In this document: one piece after another, positions 26,248-34,330 of the stretch
Layout of the letters: each line of letters starts with the position of its first letter
How positions within the stretch are numbered: the first letter of the stretch is position 1
Made by a program: the position numbers and the translations under genes
Assembly (NCBI RefSeq): GCF_009754945.1
Contig: NZ_WPIN01000003.1
Coordinates: forward strand, 744,001-808,000
Reading direction: 5' to 3'
Source: Spirosoma arboris
GTDB taxonomy: Bacteria; Bacteroidota; Bacteroidia; Cytophagales; Spirosomataceae
Length of the DNA: 64,000 nt
The notes under the pieces: generated by a model
What the model was told of the DNA's origin: nothing
What the model saw: only the letters and a program-made list of their open reading frames with translations
Databases searched by the model: none

Positions 26248-27438
26248 ATGCAAAAACAAACCAAAGCCATCCGTACCCAGGCGCAGCAATCGCAAAACCG
26301 CGAACACTCTGTACCCCTGTATCTGACATCCAGTTTTACCTTCGAAAGTGCCGAGCAGGGCAAAGCGCTGTTTGAAGAAACAGAAGAAGGTAATATCTAT
26401 TCACGCTTCTCGAACCCCAACGTAACGGAGTTTGTCGAGAAGGTCTGCATGTTGGAAAATGCCGAAGATGGCATTGCAACGGGAACAGGCATGGCTGCCG
26501 TTTTTGCCAGTATGGGTGCTTTATTGAAATCGGGCGATCACCTGGTTGCCTGTCGGGCTTTGTTTGGCTCGGCGCATCAGATTATTACCCAGATTCTCAG
26601 TAAGTGGGGCATTACGCACACCTATGTTGATGCGACTGCCACTGAAGAAGAATGGGAAGCCGCTATGCAGCCCAATACGCGTATGGTTTATCTGGAAACG
26701 CCCTCAAATCCAGGCCTGGAGTTAGTTGATCTGAGGATGCTGGCTCGTCTGAAGGCGAAATATGGCTTCATCCTGAATGTAGATAACTGCTTCGCTACGC
26801 CCATTTTACAAACACCTATTGATTTTGGTGCTGATTTGTCGGTGCATTCGGCCACTAAATACATGGATGGACAAGGCCGGGTGCTTGGCGGCATTGTAGT
26901 AGGCCGCGCCGACTTGATTCAGTCGATTCGGTTCTTTGCCCGGCATACAGGCCCATCGTTGTCGCCATTCAATGCCTGGATTTTGTCGAAAAGCCTGGAA
27001 ACACTGGATCTTCGTATGGAGCGTCATTGCCGCAATGCGCTGCAACTGGCCGAAGCTCTGGACACTCATACAGACGTTGAGCGTGTATTATATCCATTCC
27101 TTCCCTCTCACCCGCAATATGATCTGGCCAAACGGCAGATGAGCGCAGGCGGAGCCATCGTAACCATCGAACTGGAAGGCGGTTTCGATCGTGTGAAGGC
27201 TTTCTTCGATGCATTGACTATTCCTACCCTTTCTTCAAATCTAGGCGATTCTCGTACAATTGTGACGAATCCGAACACAACAACTCACGCCAAGTTGAAA
27301 CCTGAAGAAAAAGCCGCGCTAGGTATCACGCCAGGCTTGATCCGGATTTCGGTGGGTCTGGAAGCGATTGAGGATTTGATCGAAGACTTCACTCAGGCAA
27401 TAGCGAAATCAGCCGAGGTGCTAAAAGTAGGTGTTTAA
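26248..27438 (+). CDS. metZ: O-succinylhomoserine sulfhydrylase
   Basis: Cys/Met-metabolism PLP enzyme of 396 residues that condenses activated homoserine with sulfide to give homocysteine. PLP Lys is K204 in SVHSATKYMDGQGRVLGG; other family motifs are YSRFSNPNV, ETPSNPGLELVDL and SNLGDSRTIVTNP. Could be a cystathionine gamma-synthase-like relative, but the overall motif set and neighbouring sulfate-assimilation genes favour MetZ. It consumes sulfide produced by the downstream cysHDN pathway. Confidence 0.9.
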   Translation: MQKQTKAIRTQAQQSQNREHSVPLYLTSSFTFESAEQGKALFEETEEGNIYSRFSNPNVTEFVEKVCMLENAEDGIATGTGMAAVFASMGALLKSGDHLVACRALFGSAHQIITQILSKWGITHTYVDATATEEEWEAAMQPNTRMVYLETPSNPGLELVDLRMLARLKAKYGFILNVDNCFATPILQTPIDFGADLSVHSATKYMDGQGRVLGGIVVGRADLIQSIRFFARHTGPSLSPFNAWILSKSLETLDLRMERHCRNALQLAEALDTHTDVERVLYPFLPSHPQYDLAKRQMSAGGAIVTIELEGGFDRVKAFFDALTIPTLSSNLGDSRTIVTNPNTTTHAKLKPEEKAALGITPGLIRISVGLEAIEDLIEDFTQAIAKSAEVLKVGV

Positions 27439-27622
27439 CGACCAATTAGCTCATCAGTCAGGCAATCGACCAGCCGAGCAATGTCGTTTTCAGCGAGTGG
27501 GTCTACGAGTTCACTGATTTGTCCGGATAATGCTTTTCACTTCCAGAAGTTTCAGTTCAGTATTGGCGTAATGAACTGATTCAGTCCGAGAAGTTTTATT
27601 ACAATAAAGCACTGAAGACACC

Positions 27623-27916
27623 ATGAAAACACTGACGATTGACATACCTGACTCCCTTGACCCGGCAGTTGCTCGTTGGGAAATGGCCCGTGCACTGTAT
27701 GAAAAAGGTAGTTTAACACTGGAACAAGCCGCTTCACTAGCAGAATTAGCACCTACATATTTTAAGATGCGATTGGCAGGTATGCTAACTGGAGTAAACC
27801 TATCAACCAGCAACTCACCTGCTAAGCCCTTTGATCCTGAACGAATTAGGCAAATTGCAGAAAAAATGGATATACAGGAATCCTGGGAGGAACTAGTGGC
27901 AATGATTGGTAAATGA
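27623..27916 (+). CDS. UPF0175 family protein, probable antitoxin
   Basis: A 97-residue protein. ARWEMARALYEKGSLTLEQAASLAELAPTYFKMRLA is the typical UPF0175 helix-turn-helix-like region. UPF0175 genes are regularly followed by PIN-domain toxins; here the stop overlaps the start of the PIN gene by 4 nt (ATGA). It probably neutralises the PIN protein and represses the operon. Confidence 0.88.
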   Translation: MKTLTIDIPDSLDPAVARWEMARALYEKGSLTLEQAASLAELAPTYFKMRLAGMLTGVNLSTSNSPAKPFDPERIRQIAEKMDIQESWEELVAMIGK

Positions 27917-28365
27917 TATATCTCTTCGATACGAATATTGTTCTGGCTTATATACGCCAAAACAATATTGCCGATTCCGTTACGGCGATTTTGAGTTTAA
28001 CCGAAAATAATCAGGTTCAGATTTCAGTAGTCACTGCTGGCGAGCTTTGGTCAATAGCACGACAAAACAATTGGAGCACGGCTAGACAAGCTAAATTACA
28101 GGATTTATTAAACTGCTATATTCGAGTAACTATAGCTGATGATGAGTTAGTCCAGCGATACGCCGACATTGATGCATTTAGTCAGAATAAGTTAGCGGGT
28201 CGATCATTAGGTATATCGGCCCGGAACATGGGCAAAAATGATTTGTGGATAGCGGCATCGGCATCACTGACCGGAGCTACCCTCATTACAACTGATAAAG
28301 ACTTTGATCATCTGCACGGGCAGTACGTCGAAGTCGTCTGGCTTGACCCTAACCAATACAAATAA
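27913..28365 (+). CDS. PIN-domain ribonuclease toxin (VapC-like)
   Basis: A 150-residue PIN-fold protein. Four acidic active-site residues can be placed: MIYLFDTNIVLAY (Asp6), TAGELW (Glu), KNDLWIAASA (Asp) and TTDKDFDHL (Asp). These coordinate Mg2+ for RNA cleavage in VapC toxins. It overlaps the UPF0175 gene by 4 nt and is followed only 7 nt later by a secreted Gfo/Idh gene, so read-through into cysH is likely. The residues are all intact, so it should be active if expressed. Confidence 0.88.
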   Translation: MIYLFDTNIVLAYIRQNNIADSVTAILSLTENNQVQISVVTAGELWSIARQNNWSTARQAKLQDLLNCYIRVTIADDELVQRYADIDAFSQNKLAGRSLGISARNMGKNDLWIAASASLTGATLITTDKDFDHLHGQYVEVVWLDPNQYK

Positions 28366-28372
28366 TACTATA

Positions 28373-29482
28373 ATGCTCCTGCGTCCTTCACTTTTCCTCT
28401 TGCTACTCCTTCTGGCCCACTTGGCCAATGCGCAAAGCTCTAAAAAACCACTTCGTGTGGGTATAGCTGGCATGGCGCATGATCACGTGCATGGCATTCT
28501 GAATAAAGCATTCAAGCAGACAGGTCAGACAGACATTGAAATAGTAGGCATCGCCGAGCCTAATCGTGAACTAGCCGAAAGACTCGCCAAGCAGCATGGA
28601 TTCAGTATGAGTTTAGTGTATCCAACCGTTGCCGAAATGCTCGACAAAACCAAACCCGAAGCGGTTACCGATTTTGGTCCAATTGTCGATCATAAAAAAA
28701 CGGTAGACATTTGTGCTCCACGTGGCATTCATGTGATGGTCGAAAAACCACTGGCGACGACTTTCGCTGATGCCAAGCAGATGGAAGCTTTGGCCAAAAA
28801 GCATAAGATTCAACTGCTGACCAATTACGAAACTACCTGGTACGGCAGCAACCATAAAGCCTATGCAATCGCTAATACTGACAAATCGATCGGTGATTTA
28901 CGAAAGATTGTTGTACATGATGGCCATCAGGGACCCAAGGAAATTGGCGTAAGTAAAGAATTTTTCGCCTGGCTAACCGATCCGGTTACCAACGGTGCCG
29001 GGGCATTGTTTGATTTCGGTTGCTACGGTGCCAATCTATCTACCTGGCTTATGCATAATGAGCGTCCGCTGTCGGTAATGGCCGTGACACAACAGATCAA
29101 ACCTGACATTTATCCCAAAGTGGACGACGAAGGAACTATTATTCTGACATACCCAAAAACCCAGACAATTATTCAGGGATCGTGGAACTGGCCGTTTAGT
29201 CGTAAAGACATGGAAGTGTATGGTCAGACGGGTTATGTTTTTACCGTAGATGGCTCTCGTATGCGTATCCGGCTTAAAGATGACAAAAACGAGAAAGCAG
29301 TTGAAGCCCCACAGACAGACGCTCCTGCTACTGACTCATTTGCCTACTTCGCCAGACTAATTCATGGCGAAACTAAACCCGATGAATTAACGTCACTAGA
29401 GAATAACATAATCGTCATGGAGATTCTGGACGCTGCCCGGCAGTCGGCCAAAACCGGCAAGGCGATAAAATTGCCTAAATGA
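28373..29482 (+). CDS. Secreted Gfo/Idh/MocA family oxidoreductase
   Basis: Residues 1-23 are a Sec-type signal peptide (LLRPSLFLLLLLLAHLANAQ), followed by a Rossmann domain (KPLRVGIAGMAHDHVHGILN; the usual G-x-G-x-x-G is changed to GIAGMAHDHV) and MVEKPLATTFADAKQ, the conserved E-K-P of the family. About 369 residues. Many exported Bacteroidota members carry NAD(P) into the periplasm or act on glycans. The start at 28373 places the signal peptide correctly (in-frame upstream ATG at 28304 lies inside the PIN gene). It abuts cysH with 1 nt between stop and start, so they are translationally linked. Confidence 0.85.
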   Translation: MLLRPSLFLLLLLLAHLANAQSSKKPLRVGIAGMAHDHVHGILNKAFKQTGQTDIEIVGIAEPNRELAERLAKQHGFSMSLVYPTVAEMLDKTKPEAVTDFGPIVDHKKTVDICAPRGIHVMVEKPLATTFADAKQMEALAKKHKIQLLTNYETTWYGSNHKAYAIANTDKSIGDLRKIVVHDGHQGPKEIGVSKEFFAWLTDPVTNGAGALFDFGCYGANLSTWLMHNERPLSVMAVTQQIKPDIYPKVDDEGTIILTYPKTQTIIQGSWNWPFSRKDMEVYGQTGYVFTVDGSRMRIRLKDDKNEKAVEAPQTDAPATDSFAYFARLIHGETKPDELTSLENNIIVMEILDAARQSAKTGKAIKLPK

Positions 29483-29483
29483 A

Positions 29484-30215
29484 ATGATTGCCGAACCAAC
29501 TTACACCCTCGAAAGCCTGACCGAACAGCTGCACGGTCTGAGCAATATCGAAGCTCTACGGACGCTGGCCGAATTATTTCCTGGCGAGGTCGTTTTTTCG
29601 ACCAGTCTGGGCTATGAAGATCAGGTTATTACCGATCTGATTTTGGCGAATGATATTCCTATCAAGATTTTTACGCTCGATACAGGTCGGATGTTTTCAG
29701 AAACGTATTCGGTCTGGAAAAAAACCAACGATCGGTACGGCGCCAAAATTGAAACATATTTCCCAAAAGCTGAGGCTGTTGAGAAATTGATGACCACCAA
29801 AGGTCCCTACAGTTTCTACGAATCCGTTGAGAACCGGAAAGAATGTTGCGGCATTCGGAAAGTTGAGCCCTTAAACCGTGCATTGAAGGGGCAAAAAATC
29901 TGGATTACGGGTATTCGCGCTGAACAATCGGCCAACCGTCAGAGCATGCCCCAACTAGAACGGGACGACGCACACGACCTCTTCAAATTCCACCCTTTGA
30001 TGGACTGGACATTCGATGAGGTAAAGCAATACATAAAAGACCATAACGTACCTTATAACCCACTCCACGACCGAGGTTTTGTGAGCATCGGTTGCCAACC
30101 CTGTACCCGTGCTATTCAGGAAGGCGAAGATTTCCGCGCCGGACGCTGGTGGTGGGAAGACAATTCGAAAAAAGAATGTGGGCTTCATACCCACGAGGAA
30201 ACGTTTAAACCGTAA
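29484..30215 (+). CDS. cysH: Adenylyl-sulfate (APS/PAPS) reductase
   Basis: A 243-residue thioredoxin- or glutathione-dependent reductase yielding sulfite. VVFSTSLGYEDQVITDL is the PP-loop-like region and FTLDTGRMF follows. The Fe-S cysteine pairs RKECCGIRK and GCQPC identify it as the [4Fe-4S] APS-reductase type, and the nucleophilic Cys is in KKECGLHTHE at the C-terminus. No cysC is present in the sulfur cluster, which fits direct APS reduction. Confidence 0.92.
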   Translation: MIAEPTYTLESLTEQLHGLSNIEALRTLAELFPGEVVFSTSLGYEDQVITDLILANDIPIKIFTLDTGRMFSETYSVWKKTNDRYGAKIETYFPKAEAVEKLMTTKGPYSFYESVENRKECCGIRKVEPLNRALKGQKIWITGIRAEQSANRQSMPQLERDDAHDLFKFHPLMDWTFDEVKQYIKDHNVPYNPLHDRGFVSIGCQPCTRAIQEGEDFRAGRWWWEDNSKKECGLHTHEETFKP

Positions 30216-30228
30216 AGTGTTTAAAGTT

Positions 30229-30309
30229 AAATGAATGATTGGTTAATTAATACTACTCCAGCTGCCTGGTCTGTATTCACTCAATCGCTCATTCACTCAA
30301 TCACTCATT
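30229..30309. repeat. Spacer repeat between cysH and cysD
   Basis: The right part (about 30276-30309) is a tandem pair of 16-nt words (CACTCAATCGCTCATT and CACTCAATCACTCATT) ending just before the cysD start; a left AATGAATGATTGG (about 30229-30242) is partly complementary. A degenerate form of the simple-sequence dyads seen elsewhere in this window. Confidence 0.6.
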
Positions 30310-30314
30310 AAAAA

Positions 30315-31217
30315 ATGAAGTTAGATTATTTAGATCAGCTTGAATCCGAAGCCATCCACATTATGCGGGAGGTAGCCGGTCAATTTGAGCGACCTGCGCT
30401 GCTTTTTTCGGGTGGCAAAGATTCCATTACCCTCGTACACCTGGCATTGAAAGCGTTTCGGCCAGGTAAGTTTCCATTTCCACTCGTGCATATCGACACG
30501 GGGCATAACTTTCAGGAAGCACTCGATTACCGCGATAATCTGGCAGAACGGATTGGTGAAAAACTAATCGTTCGCTATGTTGAAGATACGATTCGGGAAA
30601 AGAAGTTGAAGGAACCAACGGGTCGTAATGCGACACGTAACGGGCTGCAAACGTTTACGTTGCTAGACACTATCGAAGAATTTGAATTTGATGCCTGTAT
30701 TGGTGGTGCTCGTCGGGATGAAGAAAAAGCGCGGGCAAAAGAACGTGTATTTTCAGTTCGTGACGAATTCGGTTCCTGGGACCCCAAACGTCAGCGACCT
30801 GAACTTTGGAATCTCTATAACGGTCGGATTCACAAAGGCGAAAACGTTCGCATATTTCCAATCTCGAACTGGACCGAACTCGATGTCTGGAATTACATCC
30901 GGCGTGAAAAAATTGAACTACCCAGCATTTATTTCGCCCATGAGCGCGAGTTGCTCATTCGTGACGGAAAGCTAATGGCAACAGCCGGGGGCGTTATCAA
31001 ACCCGAAGCCGACGACCAGCTTGTAACACGTCGGGTACGCTTCCGCACAGTTGGTGATATTTCCTGCACAGCCGCATCCGAATCGACTGCCGATACACTG
31101 GATGCCGTCATTGACGAAATCCAGGCCACGCGCATCTCCGAACGGGGCGAAACCCGCATGGACGACCAGCTTAGCGAAGCCGCTATGGAAGACCGCAAGA
31201 AGGGCGGGTATTTTTAA
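30315..31217 (+). CDS. cysD: Sulfate adenylyltransferase subunit 2
   Basis: Small, catalytic subunit of ATP sulfurylase (300 residues), forming APS from ATP and sulfate. The PP-loop is ALLFSGGKDSITLVHLALKA; further conserved segments are FPLVHIDTGHNFQEALDYRD and IGGARRDEEKARAKERVFS. C-terminal RRVRFRTVGDISCTAA is standard. Works with the GTPase CysN encoded 86 nt downstream. Confidence 0.96.
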   Translation: MKLDYLDQLESEAIHIMREVAGQFERPALLFSGGKDSITLVHLALKAFRPGKFPFPLVHIDTGHNFQEALDYRDNLAERIGEKLIVRYVEDTIREKKLKEPTGRNATRNGLQTFTLLDTIEEFEFDACIGGARRDEEKARAKERVFSVRDEFGSWDPKRQRPELWNLYNGRIHKGENVRIFPISNWTELDVWNYIRREKIELPSIYFAHERELLIRDGKLMATAGGVIKPEADDQLVTRRVRFRTVGDISCTAASESTADTLDAVIDEIQATRISERGETRMDDQLSEAAMEDRKKGGYF

Positions 31218-31298
31218 TTATGAATGATGAATTATGAATGATGAATTAGTCTACCTGTCAATTTTTCATTCATAATTCATCATTCATCATTCATAATT
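31216..31298. repeat. Spacer-filling inverted repeat between cysD and cysN
   Basis: Left arm about 31216-31248 is a tandem TGAATGATGAATTA pair; right arm about 31265-31298 is its imperfect reverse complement. The left arm touches the cysD stop codon and the right arm ends 5 nt before the cysN ATG, so the dyad occupies the entire spacer. Confidence 0.8.
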
Positions 31299-31303
31299 GA
31301 CTG

Positions 31304-32554
31304 ATGGATCTTCTCCGATTTATAACTGCCGGTTCGGTTGACGACGGCAAAAGCACGCTCATCGGGCGGCTTCTTTACGATTCTAAATCCATCCTGGCCG
31401 ACCAGTTGGAAGCGATCGAACGCGCCAGCAAAAGCCGCGACGATGGTGAAATTGACCTCGCCCTATTAACAGACGGTCTCCGTTCTGAGCGCGAACAGGG
31501 TATTACCATTGATGTAGCGTATCGCTACTTCCAGACGCCAGCCCGCAAGTTCATTATTGTGGATGCGCCGGGACATATTCAATATACGCGCAACATGGTT
31601 ACGGGCGCATCGAACTGTCAATTAGCAATTGTGCTGGTTGATGCCCGACATGGTGTAGCCGAACAGACCCGTCGACATTCGTTGATTGCATCACTTCTGG
31701 GCATTCCCCATATTGTGGTAGCCGTCAACAAGATGGATTTGGTTGGTTATTCGCAGGATGTGTTCTCTGACATTTGTATTCACTATGCCGACTTAGCCAA
31801 GAATCTGAATGTCAAGCAGGTAACATACATTCCTATGAGTGCGCTTAACGGCGATAACGTCGTTGATCGGTCAGAATCAATGCCGTGGTATGAGGGACAG
31901 ACGCTACTCGAACATTTGGAAACAGTAGTGATCGACGATGACGTCAATTTAGATCAGGCTCGTTTTCCAGTGCAGTACGTTATTCGTCCACAAACCGCTG
32001 AGCTACACGATTACCGAGGTTACGCAGGTAAAATTACCAGTGGCCAATTCCGGAAGGGCGATTCCATAACTGTATTCCCTTCGGGCGAAACCTCTACTAT
32101 CGACGCCATCGAAATTGCAGAAACTCACCTGGACGAAGCCATTACGCCAATGTCGGTTGTGCTGCATCTGGCTACTGATGTAGACATTAGCCGGGGTGAC
32201 CTGATTGTTCGTTCGGATAGTCAGCCTCTCAGTAGTCAAACGGTTGAAGCCATGCTTTGCTGGATGGACTCTAAGGAGTTCAAAGTGGGCAATAAGTATG
32301 TGCTGCAGGTCGGCACATTCCGCACACGTTGCTCGGTTCGAGAGATTTCGTATCAACTGAATGTCAATACCTACGAACAGATTGAAGGTGTTGAGCAACT
32401 GAGACTCAATGATTTGGCCAAGGTTGTTCTGCGGACTGCACAGCCGATCAGTTTCGACCCCTATGCAACAAACCGTGCTTCGGGTGGCGCTATCCTGATA
32501 GATGAAACATCCAACGTAACAGTGGGTGCGTTGATGCTGGTTGGCGAAGCATAA
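31304..32554 (+). CDS. cysN: Sulfate adenylyltransferase subunit 1 (GTPase)
   Basis: A 416-residue elongation-factor-like GTPase that drives APS synthesis with CysD. P-loop GSVDDGKSTLIGRLL, switch region EREQGITIDVAYRYF, DAPGH and NKMDLVG are all visible. There is no APS-kinase (CysC) extension, unlike NodQ-type fusions, agreeing with an APS-reducing pathway. Ends in a bidirectional terminator shared with glyS. Confidence 0.96.
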   Translation: MDLLRFITAGSVDDGKSTLIGRLLYDSKSILADQLEAIERASKSRDDGEIDLALLTDGLRSEREQGITIDVAYRYFQTPARKFIIVDAPGHIQYTRNMVTGASNCQLAIVLVDARHGVAEQTRRHSLIASLLGIPHIVVAVNKMDLVGYSQDVFSDICIHYADLAKNLNVKQVTYIPMSALNGDNVVDRSESMPWYEGQTLLEHLETVVIDDDVNLDQARFPVQYVIRPQTAELHDYRGYAGKITSGQFRKGDSITVFPSGETSTIDAIEIAETHLDEAITPMSVVLHLATDVDISRGDLIVRSDSQPLSSQTVEAMLCWMDSKEFKVGNKYVLQVGTFRTRCSVREISYQLNVNTYEQIEGVEQLRLNDLAKVVLRTAQPISFDPYATNRASGGAILIDETSNVTVGALMLVGEA

Positions 32555-32561
32555 ATCAAAA

Positions 32562-32617
32562 ACCACAGACCACAGACCACAGAAAAGCCCCAGGGATTGC
32601 TCTCTGGGGCTTTTCTG
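32562..32617. terminator. Bidirectional terminator between cysN and glyS with tandem 7-mers
   Basis: Perfect 14-bp stem (32580-32593 with 32604-32617). Immediately before it ACCACAG is repeated three times in tandem (about 32562-32582), partly forming the base of the stem. Confidence 0.85.
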
Positions 32618-32636
32618 TATGTCAAACTCGAATTTT

Positions 32637-34130
32637 TTACATCTTCTCCAGCACTCGTTCCATCGAAACCTCCTGCCCAATGCGAGCTTTCAGTTCGCTG
32701 ATGGGAATGCGAATTTGCTCGGTTGTGTCGCGGTAACGGATCGTTACGGTATTGTCTTCTAAAGTTTGGTAATCGACCGCAATACAGAACGGTGTGCCGA
32801 TCAGATCTTGCCGGGTGTAACGCTTACCAATAGCGTCACGTTCTTCATACACGACCCGAAACTCCGAACGTAAGCTCTTCACAATTTCTTCTGCTTTTTC
32901 TGGCAGACCATCCTTACGAACAAGTGGGAATACAGCCGCTTTCACAGGAGCCAGTGCCGGATGCAGTTTCAAGTATGTCCGCTCTTTCTGCTGATCACCC
33001 TCTCCTACTGTTTCTTTGGTGAACGCGTTGCAAAATACCGCTAAAAACAAACGGTCAGCACCAACTGATGTTTCAACTACATACGGAATGTAATTACCAT
33101 AGGGTTTGCCGGTTGCTTCGTCTATGTCATTATCGAAGTACTGTTGTTTTTTGCGGCTCAGTTCCTGGTGCGCTTTCAGATCAAAATCTGTGCGAGAGTG
33201 AATACCCTCCATCTCGCGAAAACCAAACGGAAACTTATATTCTATATCTACTGCAGCATTGGCATAGTGGGCCAATTTTTCATGAATGTGGAATTTGAGT
33301 TTTTCAGCGGGCAAACCAACAGCCTCATGGAACTTCATCCGCGCATCGCGCCAGGTTTCGTACCATTTCATTTCGGTGCCAGGGCGAACAAAAAACTGCA
33401 TTTCCATCTGTTCGAACTCACGCATTCGGAACGTAAACTGGCGGGCCACGATCTCATTCCGAAACGCTTTTCCGATCTGGGCAATGCCAAACGGAATCTT
33501 CATTCGACCCGTTTTCTGCACATTCAGGAAGTTGACAAAAATACCCTGTGCTGTTTCAGGGCGTAGGTAAATCAGGCTGGCGTCTTCAGCCAATGAGCCA
33601 ACTTGCGTTGAGAACATCAGATTAAACTGACGAACTTCAGTCCAGTTATCAGTACCCGATACGGGATCTTTTATTCCTTCGGCGATGATCAGATTTCGAA
33701 CACCTTCAAGGTCGTTATTTCCGAGCAAACGACCCATTTCCTGTAACAGGGCCGTACTTTTAGCTTCATCGCCCGCATTGGCGTAGGCTTCAGCTTTCAG
33801 TTCCAGCAGTTGATCAGCCCGGTAGCGTTTCTTCGAATCTTTATTATCGATCATCGGATCGTTGAACGAGTCAACGTGACCCGATGCTTTCCACGTCAGT
33901 GGGTGCATAAAGATCGACGCATCAATCCCGACGACGTTGTCGTGGAGTTGCGTCATGGCCTTCCACCACAGCGTTTTAAGGTTATTTTTGAGCTCAACGC
34001 CATTCTGTCCGTAATCATACACGGCCTGTAAACCATCGTAGATTTCGGAGGATGGGAATACGAAGCCATATTCTTTGGCGTGGGCGATAATGTCTTGCAG
34101 CGATGTTGCTGGCGCTTGTGTAGTATTCAT
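32637..34130 (-). CDS. glyS: Glycyl-tRNA synthetase (dimeric, eukaryote-type)
   Basis: Class II synthetase for glycine, about 497 residues. Motif 2 and 3 regions are visible (FRNEIVARQFTFRMREFEQMEMQ-like and ETSVGADRLFLAVFCNAF), with KAFRNEI and GIHSRTDFDLKAH typical of the alpha2 type; the bacterial alpha/beta form is absent here. The ATG at 34130 is chosen: an in-frame ATG at 34160 lies upstream of the likely transcription start. Convergent with cysN. Confidence 0.95.
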   Translation of the reverse strand: MNTTQAPATSLQDIIAHAKEYGFVFPSSEIYDGLQAVYDYGQNGVELKNNLKTLWWKAMTQLHDNVVGIDASIFMHPLTWKASGHVDSFNDPMIDNKDSKKRYRADQLLELKAEAYANAGDEAKSTALLQEMGRLLGNNDLEGVRNLIIAEGIKDPVSGTDNWTEVRQFNLMFSTQVGSLAEDASLIYLRPETAQGIFVNFLNVQKTGRMKIPFGIAQIGKAFRNEIVARQFTFRMREFEQMEMQFFVRPGTEMKWYETWRDARMKFHEAVGLPAEKLKFHIHEKLAHYANAAVDIEYKFPFGFREMEGIHSRTDFDLKAHQELSRKKQQYFDNDIDEATGKPYGNYIPYVVETSVGADRLFLAVFCNAFTKETVGEGDQQKERTYLKLHPALAPVKAAVFPLVRKDGLPEKAEEIVKSLRSEFRVVYEERDAIGKRYTRQDLIGTPFCIAVDYQTLEDNTVTIRYRDTTEQIRIPISELKARIGQEVSMERVLEKM

Positions 34131-34139
34131 ACGTGAGCG

Positions 34140-34172
34140 CAAAAGTACAAAAGTTCTCAATGCGCTACCAAA
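34140..34172 (-). promoter_or_regulatory. glyS promoter
   Basis: Minus strand: -33 TTTG (34169-34172) and -7 TACTTTTG (34140-34147) with 21 nt between. Transcription would start only a few nt before the ATG at 34130, which decides that start over 34160. Confidence 0.7.
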
Positions 34173-34301
34173 GCCATAGAACAGCGAATTAAGCGATGCG
34201 TGTAAATAAAACTCCCAAAGTATTACCCCACTTCGCCATCATAAACTGTTTATTTGAAAAGAAACTTCAAATCCTACCAGCCATTCTGCCCGTTTTTTCC
34301 G

Positions 34302-34309
34302 TACCTTTG
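34302..34309 (+). promoter_or_regulatory. prs promoter -7 box (TACCTTTG)
   Basis: Lies 22 nt upstream of the ATG at 34331 and inside the longer open frame from 34196, so it supports the shorter Prs protein. The -33 region is weak. Confidence 0.6.
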
Positions 34310-34330
34310 CGGAAAATTTGTCTGGCACAC

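Noticed and set aside
32003..32680. 225-codon open frame antisense to cysN
   Set aside because: It crosses the terminator and covers conserved cysN sequence; no recognisable protein features.
33144..33566. 140-codon open frame antisense to glyS
   Set aside because: Shadow of the conserved synthetase sequence, no start context or domain.
34196..34330. N-terminal extension of Prs from ATG 34196
   Set aside because: Contains the -7 box TACCTTTG at 34302-34309 and adds 45 residues absent from the family.
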